NCBI GenBank assembly: GCA_949285025.1
Contig: CASDXG010000108.1
Span: 1 to 64,000 of the forward strand
Length of the DNA: 64,000 nt
Direction: 5' to 3'
Origin: an uncultured Bacteroides sp.
Lineage (GTDB): Bacteria > Bacteroidota > Bacteroidia > Bacteroidales > Bacteroidaceae
The notes under the pieces were generated by a model that was given only the letters and a program-made list of their open reading frames with translations, did not search any database and was not told the DNA's origin. This document shows positions 63,907 to 64,000 of the stretch, one piece after another (position 1 is the first letter of the stretch; each line of letters starts with the position of its first letter). The position numbers and the translations under genes were made by a program.

Positions 63907-64000
63907 GTGACAAGCGAATTAGTAGTCGATGTACAGCCCAAAGAGATTTCCATTGCGCTTCTTGAAGACAAGAATTTAGTGGAATTCCAGAAAGAAGAAC
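63907..64000 (+). CDS. rng: Ribonuclease E/G family protein, N-terminal fragment cut by window end
   Basis: A GTG-started frame open to the window end (31 codons) reads TSELVVDVQPKEISIALLEDKNLVEF, the N-terminus of Bacteroidota RNase G. It follows the HU and AURKAIP1-like genes, the usual context of rng. The rest lies outside the window. Confidence 0.85.
   Translation, partial: MTSELVVDVQPKEISIALLEDKNLVEFQKEE

Overview
The window comes from a chromosome of a Bacteroidales bacterium (phylum Bacteroidota). I cannot assign the genus. Evidence: moderately AT-rich DNA; many genes preceded by the Bacteroidota-type -7 promoter box TAnnTTTG and with little sign of Shine-Dalgarno sequences; lineage-typical families (DUF5686, DUF4494, DUF4270, PCMD, GldE, type III glutamine synthetase, a tiny AURKAIP1/COX24-like basic protein beside ribonuclease G); and a trp operon beginning with trpB. 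No rRNA, tRNA, CRISPR array, insertion sequence or prophage was seen. Most of the window is core metabolism and housekeeping.

Layout. 1-7.1 kb: a frameshifted GT2 glycosyltransferase, a DUF5686 outer-membrane protein, a Crp/Fnr regulator, a LolC/E-type permease and an aspartate-type aminotransferase. 7.2-13.9 kb, plus strand: a fucose-isomerase-like protein, DUF4494, a YggS-type PLP protein, a dihydroorotate-dehydrogenase-like protein, an AMP-forming acyl-CoA ligase, and a surface protein built from 16-residue repeats. 13.9-21 kb: a second Crp/Fnr regulator, a YitT membrane protein, glutamine synthetase III, an AspT/YidE-type transporter, panD-panC. 21-34.3 kb: glycogen and alpha-glucan metabolism (a GT5-domain-only protein, a DUF4270 lipoprotein, and on the minus strand a debranching enzyme, GT4 synthase and GH57 enzyme; later a GH13 amylase), interrupted by serS, kdsA, a lipid kinase and miaA. 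34.4-37.8 kb: an orphan HpaII-type restriction endonuclease, an AlaX-like editing protein overlapping a NUC1-type nuclease, and a flavodoxin-ferredoxin. 37.8-44.7 kb, minus strand: a 6S-like/Bacteroidales-1 RNA downstream of rplT, then rplT, rpmI, infC, thrS, a TPR protein, def and ruvX. 44.8-48.2 kb: a PCMD protein, a SPOR lipoprotein, a YtxH/holin-like envelope-stress-type cluster, and an HdeD-like protein. 48.4-55 kb: the complete trp operon trpL-B-E-G-D-C-F-A behind a ribosome-mediated attenuator. 55.1-64 kb: asparaginase, a two-component system, a GH16 glucanase, mutY-ssb-gldE-PPTase on the minus strand, HU, an AURKAIP1/COX24-like small protein and the start of rng.

Most informative observations: the trp leader with tandem Trp codons and mutually exclusive hairpins; the 6S-like RNA with its own promoter and terminator; the solitary HpaII-family endonuclease whose expected catalytic lysine appears to be arginine; a glycogen-synthase-like protein lacking both its second domain and the usual ADP-glucose motif; three genes whose promoter box sits only 4-9 nt before the start codon; and several strong hairpins in regulatory positions. 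I found no multi-gene cluster that is convincingly a new system.
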